DNA of 64,000 nucleotides from Luteimonas terrae (GTDB lineage: Bacteria > Pseudomonadota > Gammaproteobacteria > Xanthomonadales > Xanthomonadaceae): positions 248,001-312,000 of the forward strand of contig NZ_SMTG01000005.1 in the NCBI RefSeq assembly GCF_004358165.1, in the 5' to 3' direction. This document shows positions 26,209-35,065 of this stretch, piece by piece. Position 1 is the stretch's first letter, and each line of letters starts with the position of its first letter. A program made the translations under genes and the position numbers. The notes under the pieces are model-generated. The model saw only the letters and a program-made list of their open reading frames with translations. It was not told the origin of the DNA and searched no databases.

Positions 26209-28673
26209 TGGCTCAGGCCGGGAGTCAGGGTTTCATCGTCGTCGCTGTTGCGCAGCTCCGACGGCGGCACGAGATAGAGGTCGTCGCGGTAATACCCGAG
26301 AATAGCACGGCGCAAACGGTCTTCCGTGTTGGGGCCGGCCGAGCCCAGACCCTTCAGTTCAAGTTCGAACATGATCGCGTTGTTCAGCTCGCCCTGGCGA
26401 TTGCGCAGATAGCGGCGGCCGACCACGCGGGCGGCGAGACAGCAGCTGTCCCACTGCACGCCGGCGACCGCTTCGAGCAGCCGGTTGTCGGTGAACGAGT
26501 AGTAGTAACGGCCGACCAGGCTCCATGCGGGGCTGATCGGATACAGGAAGGACAGGTCGGCCTGCTCGATGAGCTCCGCGCGGCGGCGATAGGCGAAGTT
26601 GACGATGCCCTCGTCGCCGATCAGGTACCGCGTGCGCAGCGACATCAGGTCCTCGCGGCGGAACTTGGGATCCCACTGGTAGCCGGCGCTGACCGTCCAG
26701 CGGTCATTGATGGCGTAGGTCGCGTCGCTGACCCAGGCCGAGCGGCCCTGCTCCACCAGCGCCTCGCCAGGCGTGGTCACGCGCGAGTCGGACAGGTAGA
26801 CGATCTGGCCGAGGCTGGCCGAGAGCTTTTCCTGGCCGTCCGACTCGCGGATCAAGCGCGTGCTCACGGCGAGCGTGACCTGGTTGGCGTCGGCCTGGCG
26901 GTCGGCGCCGGAGTAGCGGTTGTCGCGGAACAGCTGGCCCCAGCCGAAGGTCAGCGGCGAGGTGTCGAACAGCGGCAGCGCGTCCTGGTTGCGGTAGGGC
27001 GAGTGCAGGTAGAACAGGCGCGGCTCGAGCGTATGCAGATAGTCCTCGTCGCCCCAGCGCGTGTTGCGGTCGAAGAACAGGCCGGCATCGAGCGAGGTGA
27101 TCGGCTGGCCACGGCTGGGCGCGTCGTCGCGATACTGCGCCAGCGCATCGGCCGGGACCGGCTGGCCTGCCGGAATGCCGAGCTCGGCGCGGGCGCGCTG
27201 GTCGGCGATGCGGTCGGCCAGCACGCGGTCGAGCGCGTAGTTGGTCTGGCGATAGGCGACGGTCGGACGCACGAACCAGGCCGCGCCTTCGAACGGCAGC
27301 GAGACGTAGGGTTTGACGTCGACGCGCGTGCCGCCCGGACGCGCGGCCTCGTCGATGTGCGCGAAGCGCGTGGCCGTGGTGTCGACGCCGGCGACAATCC
27401 AGTTGCCGTACGGGCGCTGCCAGTTGAACGAGGCATGCGGCAGGCGGTTGTAGGGCAGGATCGACTCGGGCAGCGTGTAGTCGGTCAGCAGCTGGTAGTC
27501 GCCGAGCACCGAAGCGTTCCAGTAGCCGCGATCGCCCGAGCTGCCCTGGCCGAACACGCCCAGCGTGCTCAGGGCATTGATCGACGAAATGCCGTCGACG
27601 TTGTTGCTCGAATCCTCAAGGTAACGCGGGTCGCTCATCCAGGTCAGGTTGGTGCGGCCCTGCCAGCCGGGGCTGATGTCGTAGGAGCCGCCGAAGGACA
27701 GGAACGCGCGGTCCTCCTTGCGGCGGTTCTCGACGATCGGCACCTGCTCTTCCTCGAGCTCGCGCTCGCGGGTGGTGAGCTTGTCGGAGGGCAGATACGC
27801 CACGTCCAGCTCGCCACGCGTGCGGTCGCCCATGAAGCGGAATTCGGTCCCCAGCTGCACGCCGCGCCGGCTCATGAAGCGCGGCTCCAGCGTCATGTCG
27901 AAGTTGGGCGCGAGGTTGAGGTAGACCGGCTGGGTGTAGTCGAAGCCGTTGCGGCCGGACTGCGAGATGCGCGGGAACAACAGGCCCGACAGGCGGCGCT
28001 CGTCGATCGGGAAGCGGAACCACGGCACGTACAGCACCGGCACCTTGCCCACGCGCAGGGTCGCGTTGCGCGCGGTGCCCATGCCCATGTCGCTGTCGAT
28101 GTCGATCTGGCCGGCCTTGAGTTCCCACCAGCGATCGCTCGGGGTACAGGTCGAGTAGGTCGAGCCGAACAGCGCGCCGATGGTGCCGTCCATGCGGATG
28201 TGATCGGCGCCGCCGTTGCCGCGGCGGGCGGTCAGCTGGTAGCGAACCGCGTCCATGCGATAGGACTCGGCGATCGTGTCGCCCTCGACGCGGTCGGCGA
28301 CGATGCGCATGCCGCGGTCCTGGTAGCGCACGTTGCCCTGGGCGACGAAGGTGCCGTCGTCCTGGGAGAACTGCAGATCGTCCGTGCCCAGGAACTGGTC
28401 GCCGCGGCGCAGGGTCACATCGCCACTGACGTTGCCGGTGAAGTCGCTGTCGATGCCGGCCAGCCCGTCGAACTGGTCGCCGTCGATGTCGGTCGGCTGC
28501 TTCTCGCGGTCCTCGACCGTGCCCACCGGGGCCTGCGCATCCTGGAACGCCGGCACCGCGTCCTCGATCGGACACAGCACCCAGTAGTTCGGTCGGAGCG
28601 GGTCGGCGGCGTGGGCGGACAGCGAGACGGCGATGCAGAACGGAAGGGGAAGCAGGCGGAGGGCTGTGCGCAC
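26205..28673 (-). CDS. lptD: LPS-assembly protein LptD
   Basis: Outer-membrane translocon that inserts lipopolysaccharide together with LptE. The protein is about 822 residues from the GTG at 28673, which gives a clean signal peptide (VRTALRLLPLPFCIAVSLSAHA). An ATG at 28748 is in frame but would bury the signal. An OstA-like jellyroll comes first (GNVSGDVTLRRGDQ, NVRYQDRGMRIVADRVEGD), then a beta-barrel. All four disulfide cysteines known from E. coli appear conserved: VLCPIED near the mature N terminus, STCTPSDRWW, and the adjacent pair in WDSCCLAARV. It heads the operon lptD-surA-pdxA-csaA-rsmA-apaG-apaH. Confidence 0.95.
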   Translation of the reverse strand: MRTALRLLPLPFCIAVSLSAHAADPLRPNYWVLCPIEDAVPAFQDAQAPVGTVEDREKQPTDIDGDQFDGLAGIDSDFTGNVSGDVTLRRGDQFLGTDDLQFSQDDGTFVAQGNVRYQDRGMRIVADRVEGDTIAESYRMDAVRYQLTARRGNGGADHIRMDGTIGALFGSTYSTCTPSDRWWELKAGQIDIDSDMGMGTARNATLRVGKVPVLYVPWFRFPIDERRLSGLLFPRISQSGRNGFDYTQPVYLNLAPNFDMTLEPRFMSRRGVQLGTEFRFMGDRTRGELDVAYLPSDKLTTRERELEEEQVPIVENRRKEDRAFLSFGGSYDISPGWQGRTNLTWMSDPRYLEDSSNNVDGISSINALSTLGVFGQGSSGDRGYWNASVLGDYQLLTDYTLPESILPYNRLPHASFNWQRPYGNWIVAGVDTTATRFAHIDEAARPGGTRVDVKPYVSLPFEGAAWFVRPTVAYRQTNYALDRVLADRIADQRARAELGIPAGQPVPADALAQYRDDAPSRGQPITSLDAGLFFDRNTRWGDEDYLHTLEPRLFYLHSPYRNQDALPLFDTSPLTFGWGQLFRDNRYSGADRQADANQVTLAVSTRLIRESDGQEKLSASLGQIVYLSDSRVTTPGEALVEQGRSAWVSDATYAINDRWTVSAGYQWDPKFRREDLMSLRTRYLIGDEGIVNFAYRRRAELIEQADLSFLYPISPAWSLVGRYYYSFTDNRLLEAVAGVQWDSCCLAARVVGRRYLRNRQGELNNAIMFELELKGLGSAGPNTEDRLRRAILGYYRDDLYLVPPSELRNSDDDETLTPGLSQ

Positions 28674-28808
28674 GGCGGGTCCGTTCAGCGGGAAAAACGG
28701 GCGCCAGCATGACCGATCGCCGGTGCAGCGGCAATGCACGTCCCACACATCCTGTTCACCTGTGATCCGGGCGTTTTCCCGGTCTGGAAACGGGCTGCGG
28801 CGGGGCGC

Positions 28809-29759
28809 TCAGCCGGCCAGTGCCCGCAGGTGCGCGACGCTGCATTCGCGCAGCGCCTGGAGGTCGTAACCGCCTTCGAGCATCGACACGATCCGGCCCT
28901 CGCAATGCCGGTCGGCGAGGGTCGAAAGTTCGCCGGTGAGCCAGCCGAAATCCTCGGCGTCGAGCTGCAGCTGGGCCAGCGGATCGCGCGCGTGCGCATC
29001 GAACCCGGCCGAGATCATCAGCAGCTGCGGCGCGAAGGCGTCGATCTCGGGCAGCAGCCGCTCGCGCCAGGCCTCGCAGAACCGCTGGCTGCCCGTGCCC
29101 GGCGGCAGCGGCAGGTTGACGATGTTGCCGACCCCGCGCTCCTCGCGCCGGCCGGTCTCGGGGTACAGCGGCAGCTGGTGCGAGCTGAGGTACTGCACGC
29201 GCGGCTCGGCTTCGAAGATCGCCTGGGTGCCGTTGCCGTGGTGCACGTCGAAATCGACGATCGAGATCCGCGTCAGGCCGTAGCGGTCCAGCGCATGCGC
29301 GGCGGCCACGGCGATGTTGTTGAACAGGCAGAAGCCCATCGCAATGTCGGCCGTGGCGTGGTGGCCCGGCGGCCGCACCGCGCAGAACACCCGGCGCGCG
29401 GTGCCGCCGAGGACCGCGTCGACGGCGGCGACGCCGGCGCCGGCGGCATGCAGCGCGGCCTGCGCCGAGCCGGGCGACAGCACCGTGTCGCTGTCGAGGG
29501 GGATGCGTCCGGTCGGCTGCGAATCCAGCACGGTCGCCAGCAGCGTCGCATCGTGCACGCGCAACAGCTGGCCGCGCGTCGCGGGCGGGGCCTGGCGCAG
29601 GTCGAGATCGGGAAACGCGCCGCGCAGTGCCTCGATGACGGCGGCGAGGCGCTCGGGTCGCTCGGCGTGATCGGGGCCGGTGTCGTGATCCAGCAGGCCC
29701 GGGTGCGAGAACACCGGCACCTGCCGGACGTCACCGCCGAAGCCGACCGGATGATGCAT
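28809..29759 (-). CDS. Histone deacetylase-like/acetylpolyamine amidohydrolase family protein
   Basis: A 316-residue zinc-dependent deacetylase of the class II HDAC-like family. Visible elements are HPGLLDHDTGPDHAERPERL near the start and the active-site pair in AVRPPGHHATADIAMGFC. The metal ligands are in VDFDVHHGNGTQAIF, followed by SAGFDAHARDPL and LEGGYDLQAL. The physiological substrate is unknown; acetylated polyamines or lysines are likely. The start lies 3 nt after the cobalamin adenosyltransferase stop, so the two are cotranscribed. Confidence 0.92.
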   Translation of the reverse strand: MHHPVGFGGDVRQVPVFSHPGLLDHDTGPDHAERPERLAAVIEALRGAFPDLDLRQAPPATRGQLLRVHDATLLATVLDSQPTGRIPLDSDTVLSPGSAQAALHAAGAGVAAVDAVLGGTARRVFCAVRPPGHHATADIAMGFCLFNNIAVAAAHALDRYGLTRISIVDFDVHHGNGTQAIFEAEPRVQYLSSHQLPLYPETGRREERGVGNIVNLPLPPGTGSQRFCEAWRERLLPEIDAFAPQLLMISAGFDAHARDPLAQLQLDAEDFGWLTGELSTLADRHCEGRIVSMLEGGYDLQALRECSVAHLRALAG

Positions 29760-29762
29760 CGC

Positions 29763-30314
29763 TCAGCGCCGCCGTTGGTGGTGCCACAGCACCTCGCCGT
29801 GGCCGCTGGCGCGCGCCAGCACCCGGGCGAGCACGAACAGCAGGTCCGACAGGCGGTTGAGATAGCGCACCGCCTGCGGCCGCACGTCCTCCACGCGCGA
29901 CAGCGCCACCGACTCGCGTTCGGCGCGGCGCACCACGGTGCGCGCGATGTGGCAGCGTGCCGCCGCCTCGCCCCCGCCAGGCAGGATGAAATCCTTCAAT
30001 GGCGGCAGGTCGTCGTTGTAACGGTCGAGCTGCTGCTCGAGGCGTTCGATGTCGGCGTCCTCGATCGCGGCGTGCCCGGGAATGCACAGCTCGCCGCCCA
30101 GATCGAACAGCTGGTGCTGCACGGTCGTCAGCAGGGCGCGGATGTCGTCGGGCACCTCGGTCGCCAGCAGCAGCCCGATCGTCGAGTTGGCCTCGTCGAC
30201 GGTGCCGTAGGCGGTGACCCGCAACGCGTCCTTGCCGACGCGGGTGCCGTCGCCCAGACCGGTAGACCCGTCGTCGCCGGTGCGGGTGTAGATCTTCGAA
30301 AGGCGGTTGCCCAT
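29763..30314 (-). CDS. Cob(I)yrinic acid a,c-diamide/cob(I)alamin adenosyltransferase (PduO type)
   Basis: A 183-residue enzyme that transfers the adenosyl group of ATP to cob(I)alamin. The N-terminal ATP-binding motif is KIYTRTGDDGSTGLGDGTRVGKD, followed by YGTVDEANSTIG, QHQLFDLGGELC, and the C-terminal RTVVRRAERES and LNRLSDLLFVLARV helices. All match the PduO fold. It sits 9 nt downstream of a membrane protein resembling the cobalamin transporter BtuM. No cobalamin-synthesis genes are present in the window, consistent with salvage. Confidence 0.93.
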   Translation of the reverse strand: MGNRLSKIYTRTGDDGSTGLGDGTRVGKDALRVTAYGTVDEANSTIGLLLATEVPDDIRALLTTVQHQLFDLGGELCIPGHAAIEDADIERLEQQLDRYNDDLPPLKDFILPGGGEAAARCHIARTVVRRAERESVALSRVEDVRPQAVRYLNRLSDLLFVLARVLARASGHGEVLWHHQRRR

Positions 30315-30323
30315 CGGACGCGA

Positions 30324-30914
30324 TCAGTCCGCGTGCAGCGGACGCGCCTGCGCAGTCGGCCTGGGCAGCACGCGGGTCAGCAGCACGTGCGCCATCGCGG
30401 CGGCACCGACGTACATCGCGGTCACGCGCATGTAGGGCAGCAGCCAGTCGCTGTAGTTCTTCCACCAGCCGGCAACCGTCGGATTCGCGACCGATTCGCT
30501 GATCCAGTAGAAGCTGCCTTGGGCGATCAGCTGGCAGACGATCACCGAGGCGACCACGGCGAGCACCAGCTGGCCGGTCGCGACCGGCGCGGAGGCCGAC
30601 AGATGCCGGCGCAACAGGCCGCCACCGGCCCACAGCGCGAAGTACGCGGGCACCAGACACCAGTAGGCCGGCGACACGCAGTAGTGCTGCCAGAACGACA
30701 GACCCTGACTGGTGATCACGAACCAGTCCACGGCCACCGCCAGCAGCATCAGGGCCGGAAACGCCCAGCGCTGCCAGTTGGCGAGATAGAAGCCGCCGAT
30801 GAAGAACACCGCCCACGAGGCATCGGGAACCGCGGCGAAGTGATGCAGCCGGGTCGCGGCCATCAGCGCGGCCAGCAGGGCGAGAATCGTGGCGCGGCGG
30901 GCGGTGACGGACAT
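30324..30914 (-). CDS. BtuM-like predicted cobalamin uptake membrane protein
   Basis: A 196-residue protein with about six hydrophobic helices and no enzymatic motif. It lies immediately upstream of a cob(I)alamin adenosyltransferase. Its size, topology and a Cys at position 79 in the sequence HYCVSPAYWCLVP agree with what is known of BtuM, a solitary ECF-type S component whose Thiobacillus homologue binds cobalt through Cys80. This assignment is inference from context and that residue; I cannot align the two. No cobalamin riboswitch was found in the 88-nt upstream gap. Confidence 0.6.
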   Translation of the reverse strand: MSVTARRATILALLAALMAATRLHHFAAVPDASWAVFFIGGFYLANWQRWAFPALMLLAVAVDWFVITSQGLSFWQHYCVSPAYWCLVPAYFALWAGGGLLRRHLSASAPVATGQLVLAVVASVIVCQLIAQGSFYWISESVANPTVAGWWKNYSDWLLPYMRVTAMYVGAAAMAHVLLTRVLPRPTAQARPLHAD

Positions 30915-31002
30915 CGCGGGCTCCGGTGCGGATGACAGGTGACGCGCGCATTCTAGCGGAGGCGCGACGCAGGGCGCAGAGGGCGCCGCGTATCATCGCG
31001 GC

Positions 31003-32226
31003 ATGGTGCATTCACATCCCCCGCAGGACACGCAGGTCCTGATCGTCGGCGGCGGCCTGGTCGGCGCCAGTCTGGCGATCGCGCTCGACCGCGTCGGCGT
31101 CGAGACCGCGCTCGTCGAAGCCACGCCGGCCGGCGCGATGCCGCCGGTGTTCGATGAGCGCAATCTCAGTTTCGCCGAGGCCACGGTCAACGCGCTGACC
31201 GCGCTCGGCGTGCTGCAGAAGCTGCGCGCGCCGACCGGTCCGATCCGCGAGATCCATGTCAGCCGCGCCGGCGATTTCGGACGCGTGAAGCTGGCCGCGC
31301 GCGATTACGGGCGCGAGGCCTTCGGTCAGGTCGTGGTCGCCAGCGACTTCGGCGAGGCGCTCGAGGCGCGTCTGGCCGAGCTGCCGCGGCTGGTCCGGCA
31401 TCGGCCGGCGCGTTTCGTCGGCTTCGATGGCATCGAGGACGGTCGACGCGTCGTGCGGTTGTCCGGTCCCGATGGCGAGTACCGCGTGCGTGCGCGGCTC
31501 GTGGTCGGTGCCGACGGCATCGACAGCGCGGTACGACAGGCGCTCGGCATCGCGGTCGAGTCGCACGATTACGGGCAGACCCTGTTCATCGCCCGCCTGC
31601 GCGCGTCGCGCGCGCCGGACGGGCGCGCGTTCGAGCGCCTGACCGACGCCGGCCCCACCGCGTTGCTGCCGCGCGGCGACCGGCACTACGGACTGGTGCA
31701 CGGTGTCGCGGCTGCCGATACGGACGCGGTCGCAGCGCTCGACGATGCGGCGTTTCTCACCCGCGTGCAGGCCGCGTTCGGCTGGCGTGCCGGGCGGTTC
31801 GTCGACGTCGGTCCGCGCAGCCGGCACGTCGCGCGGCGTGTCGTCGCGCAGCGCTGCGTCGACACGCGCGCGGTGCTGGTCGGCAATGCCGCGCAGAGCC
31901 TGCATCCGATCGGCGCGCAGGGATTCAATCTCGGCCTGCGCGATGCACTCACGCTTGCCGAGTGCGTCGCGGGCGCCGACGACGCGGGCGCGCCGGCGTT
32001 GCTCGAACGCCATGTCGCGCGGCGCCGTGACGATCGCACGCGCACGCTCGCGTTCTCCGATGGCCTCGCGCGGATCACCTCGAACCCGGGCGCGCTGATG
32101 CGGCCGCTGCGCAGCCTCGGCCTGCTCGCCATCGACCGCGACAGCGCGCTGCAGGCGATGCTCGCCGGCGGTGCGATGGGCTATCGCGGTGACGTGCCGG
32201 CGCTGTGCCGCGGAGCCGCCGCATGA
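31003..32226 (+). CDS. ubiH: UbiH-like FAD monooxygenase (2-octaprenyl-6-methoxyphenol hydroxylase)
   Basis: A 407-residue flavin hydroxylase of ubiquinone biosynthesis. It has an N-terminal dinucleotide fold (VLIVGGGLVGASLAIALDR), a middle RLVVGADGIDSAVR (DG motif) and the second FAD motif LVGNAAQSLHPIGAQGFNLGLRD, which is typical of UbiH. It overlaps the next hydroxylase gene by 4 nt (ATGA), so the two probably act on neighbouring ring positions in the same pathway. Confidence 0.88.
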   Translation: MVHSHPPQDTQVLIVGGGLVGASLAIALDRVGVETALVEATPAGAMPPVFDERNLSFAEATVNALTALGVLQKLRAPTGPIREIHVSRAGDFGRVKLAARDYGREAFGQVVVASDFGEALEARLAELPRLVRHRPARFVGFDGIEDGRRVVRLSGPDGEYRVRARLVVGADGIDSAVRQALGIAVESHDYGQTLFIARLRASRAPDGRAFERLTDAGPTALLPRGDRHYGLVHGVAAADTDAVAALDDAAFLTRVQAAFGWRAGRFVDVGPRSRHVARRVVAQRCVDTRAVLVGNAAQSLHPIGAQGFNLGLRDALTLAECVAGADDAGAPALLERHVARRRDDRTRTLAFSDGLARITSNPGALMRPLRSLGLLAIDRDSALQAMLAGGAMGYRGDVPALCRGAAA

Positions 32227-33401
32227 ACCGGCGCGGGCAACGCGATGTCGTGATCGTCGGCGGTGGCGTGGTCGGCGCGGCGTGTGCGCTGGCGCTGGCC
32301 GCGCAGGATCTCGACGTGGTGCTGATCGAGGCGCGCGCCCCGGCGCGCTGGTCGGCCGATGCGCCGGACCTGCGGGTCTACGCCTTCGCCCACGACAGCG
32401 CCGGCCTGCTCGGGTCGTTCGGCGCGTGGGAGGCCGTGCGCTCGACGCGGGCGCACGCCTATCGGCGCATGCAGGTCTGGGACGCCGGCGGCGGCAGCGA
32501 GCTGGTCTTCGATGCCGACGCGCTCGGCATGCGCGAGCTGGGCTGGATCGTCGAGCACGGCCTGCTGGTCGATCGTCTGTGGGCGCGTCTGGCCGCGGCC
32601 GGTGTCGACGTGCGTGCGCCTGCGCAGGTCGAGGCGCTGGAGGAGGACGCCGACGGCGTGTCGCTGCGTCTCGAGGGCGGCGGGCGCATCGACGCGCGGC
32701 TGGCGATTGCCGCCGATGGTGCGGCGTCGACGCTGCGCACCCTGGCCGGCATCGGCGCGCATACGCACGACTACGCCCAGGCCGGTGTGGTCGGCTACAT
32801 CGAAAGCGCCGAGCCGCATCGCGATACCGCCTGGCAGCGGTTTCTCGCCACCGGCCCGCTGGCGCTGCTGCCGGTGGACGGCGGCCGCAGTTCCATCGTC
32901 TGGACCTTGCCGGCCGAGGAGGCCGCGCGCGTGCGCGCGCTCGACGACACTGCATTCGCCGACGCGTTGACCCGCGCGTCGGGCGGTCGCCTCGGTACAC
33001 TGACGCCGGTCTCGCCACGTGCGGCGTTCCCGCTGCGACGTCAGCTGGCCGATGCGCAGGTACAGGGGCGTGTCCTGGTGATCGGCGACGCCGCGCACGT
33101 CGTGCATCCGCTGGCGGGGCAGGGCGTGAATCTCGGGCTGCGCGACGTGATCGGCCTGGCCGACAGCGTGGCCGATGCACGTCGTCGCGGCACGCGCTGG
33201 GATGCGCCGCAGCGGCTCGCGCGCTGGGCGCGCACGCGTCGCAGCGAGAGTGCTGTCGCCGCACACGCGTTCGACGCGATCAATCGCACCTATTCGAACG
33301 ACGCGCTGCTGCCGGTGCTGCTGCGCAGCCACGCGCTGGGCATCGCACAGGCGGTGCCGCCGCTGCGCAATCTGCTGTGGAAACGGGCGGCCGGGCTTTG
33401 A
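32223..33401 (+). CDS. UbiH/UbiF/COQ6 family FAD monooxygenase
   Basis: A 392-residue flavin hydroxylase, paralogue of the preceding UbiH. It has VVIVGGGVVGAACALALAAQ at the start, RLAIAADGAASTLR in the middle and VIGDAAHVVHPLAGQGVNLGLRD at the second FAD site. The GDAAH form is more like UbiF/UbiI/UbiM than UbiH. Which ring position it hydroxylates cannot be told from the sequence alone. The ATG at 32223 overlaps the previous stop. Confidence 0.88.
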   Translation: MNRRGQRDVVIVGGGVVGAACALALAAQDLDVVLIEARAPARWSADAPDLRVYAFAHDSAGLLGSFGAWEAVRSTRAHAYRRMQVWDAGGGSELVFDADALGMRELGWIVEHGLLVDRLWARLAAAGVDVRAPAQVEALEEDADGVSLRLEGGGRIDARLAIAADGAASTLRTLAGIGAHTHDYAQAGVVGYIESAEPHRDTAWQRFLATGPLALLPVDGGRSSIVWTLPAEEAARVRALDDTAFADALTRASGGRLGTLTPVSPRAAFPLRRQLADAQVQGRVLVIGDAAHVVHPLAGQGVNLGLRDVIGLADSVADARRRGTRWDAPQRLARWARTRRSESAVAAHAFDAINRTYSNDALLPVLLRSHALGIAQAVPPLRNLLWKRAAGL

Positions 33402-33697
33402 CTGCGTTGCGGTGGCTGACGGCCCTGCTGGCGGCCTGCGTCGCAGCACCGGCAATGGCGATGGCCAGGTGCCCGGTCGAATCGGTCAAGCCGGGCTGGT
33501 TCGTGGCGCTGGGTTACGGCGTGCTCGCAATCGCGTTCGGGTCGGGACTGGCCCTGGTGCTGCTGACCTGGCGGCGCACGCGTGCGTTGCGGCCGGGCAG
33601 GCGCGCGCTGTGGCTGCTCGGCGCGTGCGTGATCATGCTGGGCGCGTGGCTGGCCGGTCTGATGATCTGGCTCGGCGCTTTCGTATTGCCCTGCTGA
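33398..33697 (+). CDS. Small hypothetical membrane protein
   Basis: A 99-residue protein starting at a TTG that overlaps the previous TGA (TTGA), so coupling to the ubiquinone genes is likely. The first 20 residues look like a signal peptide or anchor (LTALRWLTALLAACVAAPAMA). Two further hydrophobic helices follow (GWFVALGYGVLAIAFGSGLALV and the LWLLGACVIMLGAWLAGLMIWL segment), separated by an Arg-rich loop. I do not recognise a family. Without the TTG the next start would be the ATG at 33455, losing the signal-like part. Confidence 0.6.
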   Translation: MTALRWLTALLAACVAAPAMAMARCPVESVKPGWFVALGYGVLAIAFGSGLALVLLTWRRTRALRPGRRALWLLGACVIMLGAWLAGLMIWLGAFVLPC

Positions 33698-33707
33698 CCG
33701 CGCGACT

Positions 33708-34643
33708 TCAGTGCGCGAGCGCCGGCTTGCCACGCAGCTTTCTGACCAGCGCGACCAGTCCCACCACGATGCCGCCGGCGATGATGCCGACGACCGCGTT
33801 GATCAGGGTCGGCAGCACCGCGCCGAGCACCATGCCGATCTCCGGCAACGCGCCCAGGCCGGTGGCCGCATCGTCGATCCAGGTCTGCACATCGTGCACG
33901 CCATGGGTCAGGATGCCGCCGCCGACGAGGAACATCGCCGCGGTGCCGACGATCGCCAGCGTCTTCATCAGCCACGGCGCGATCCACAGGATGCCGCGGC
34001 CGAAGGCGCTGGCGGCCGACGACGGGCGCTTGCTCAGGTACAGGCCGGCGTCGTCGAGCTTCACGATGCCCGCGACCAGGCCGTAGACGCCGACGGTCAT
34101 CAGCGCGGAGATGGCCGCCAGCGCGCCGAGCTGGGTGAGGAAGGCCGCGCCGGCGACGGTGCCGAGCGTGATCGCGATGATCTCCGCCGAGAGGATCATG
34201 TCGGTACGCACCGCGCCGCGGATCTTGTCGCGCTCGAAGGCGACCGGGTCGACGTCGGCACCGGCGAGCGCCGCGGTACGCGCAGGTTTGGCGGCATCGT
34301 CCTCGGCCTTGTGCAGCAGTTTGTGCAGGACCTTCTCGAAACCCTCGTAGCAGAGGAACAGGCCGCCGGCCATCAGCAGCGGCGTGACCAGCCACGGCAA
34401 CCACGCGCTGATCGCGAGCGCGGCCGGCACGAGGATCAGCTTGTTGCGGGCCGAGCCCTTGGCGACCGCCCAGACCACCGGCAGTTCGCGGTCGGCGGTG
34501 ACGCCGGTGACCTGCTGGGCGTTGAGCGCGAGGTCGTCGCCGAGCACGCCGGCCGACTTGCGCGCGGCCACCTTGGTCATCACGGCCACGTCGTCGAGCA
34601 CGGTGGCGATATCGTCGAGCAGGGTCAGCAGGCTGGACGCCAT
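33708..34643 (-). CDS. DUF808 (YedI-like) inner membrane protein
   Basis: A 311-residue membrane protein of the DUF808 family. The N-terminal part [38 protein letters not shown] is the family signature, followed by [18 protein letters not shown] and further helices. The family is named after E. coli YedI; function is unknown, and a membrane-stress link has been suggested only by family members. The ATG at 34643 gives the canonical MASSLL start. It converges on the small membrane protein with 10 nt between stops. Confidence 0.9.
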   Translation of the reverse strand: MASSLLTLLDDIATVLDDVAVMTKVAARKSAGVLGDDLALNAQQVTGVTADRELPVVWAVAKGSARNKLILVPAALAISAWLPWLVTPLLMAGGLFLCYEGFEKVLHKLLHKAEDDAAKPARTAALAGADVDPVAFERDKIRGAVRTDMILSAEIIAITLGTVAGAAFLTQLGALAAISALMTVGVYGLVAGIVKLDDAGLYLSKRPSSAASAFGRGILWIAPWLMKTLAIVGTAAMFLVGGGILTHGVHDVQTWIDDAATGLGALPEIGMVLGAVLPTLINAVVGIIAGGIVVGLVALVRKLRGKPALAH

Positions 34644-34701
34644 GCGGGTGGATCCGGAAGGGAGGGCGCGCGCAGTATGCAGCGCCGATGTGGCGCTTGT
34701 G

Positions 34702-35043
34702 TCAGCGCGCCAGCGCCCAGGCGGCCAGGCCGAACGCCAGCACCGCGACCGTGGTCGCGACGACCGCCAGCGCCTGCGCCCGCAGCAGCCGCTGCTCGGC
34801 GCGAACGGCGCCGACCTGCAAGGCCTCGATGGTCTTCTGCATGTCGGCGGCGAGCTTGCCGATCGAGTCGGCGTTCTGGCTGGCGGCGTCCTGCAGTTCG
34901 GCGATCTGCGCATCGACGACGTCGTTGCGGCGCAGCTGTCCGGCGTCGGGCAGGGCCGGCGGCGTGCGGGTGAAGATCGGCCGCGCCAGGCGGACGATCT
35001 CGGGCAGGTACGGGGCAACGACGGTGATCCAGCCTGCGGCCAT
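34702..35043 (-). CDS. Hypothetical protein with coiled coil and C-terminal membrane anchor
   Basis: A 113-residue protein, function not recognised. It begins [24 protein letters not shown], continues with a polar segment likely to form a coiled coil ([23 protein letters not shown]), and ends in one hydrophobic helix ([21 protein letters not shown]) with a single Arg at the C terminus. It therefore looks like a tail-anchored cytoplasmic protein. The start follows the rlmM stop by 22 nt, on the same strand as rlmM and DUF808. Confidence 0.65.
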   Translation of the reverse strand: MAAGWITVVAPYLPEIVRLARPIFTRTPPALPDAGQLRRNDVVDAQIAELQDAASQNADSIGKLAADMQKTIEALQVGAVRAEQRLLRAQALAVVATTVAVLAFGLAAWALAR

Positions 35044-35065
35044 GACGGGCTCCGGAGTGGCGGGC

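Noticed and set aside
26199..28712. An 837-residue plus-strand frame opposite lptD
   Set aside because: Long antisense frames are common at this GC content; composition is Val/Ala/Arg/Gly-rich with no domain, whereas lptD on the other strand has a signal peptide and four conserved cysteines.
28734..30935. A 733-residue plus-strand frame opposite the cobalamin cassette
   Set aside because: It covers three well-supported minus-strand genes and has the low-complexity composition of an antisense shadow.
30915..31002. Cobalamin riboswitch before the BtuM-like gene
   Set aside because: The gap is 88 nt and shows no B12-box sequence; it is too short for the known aptamer.
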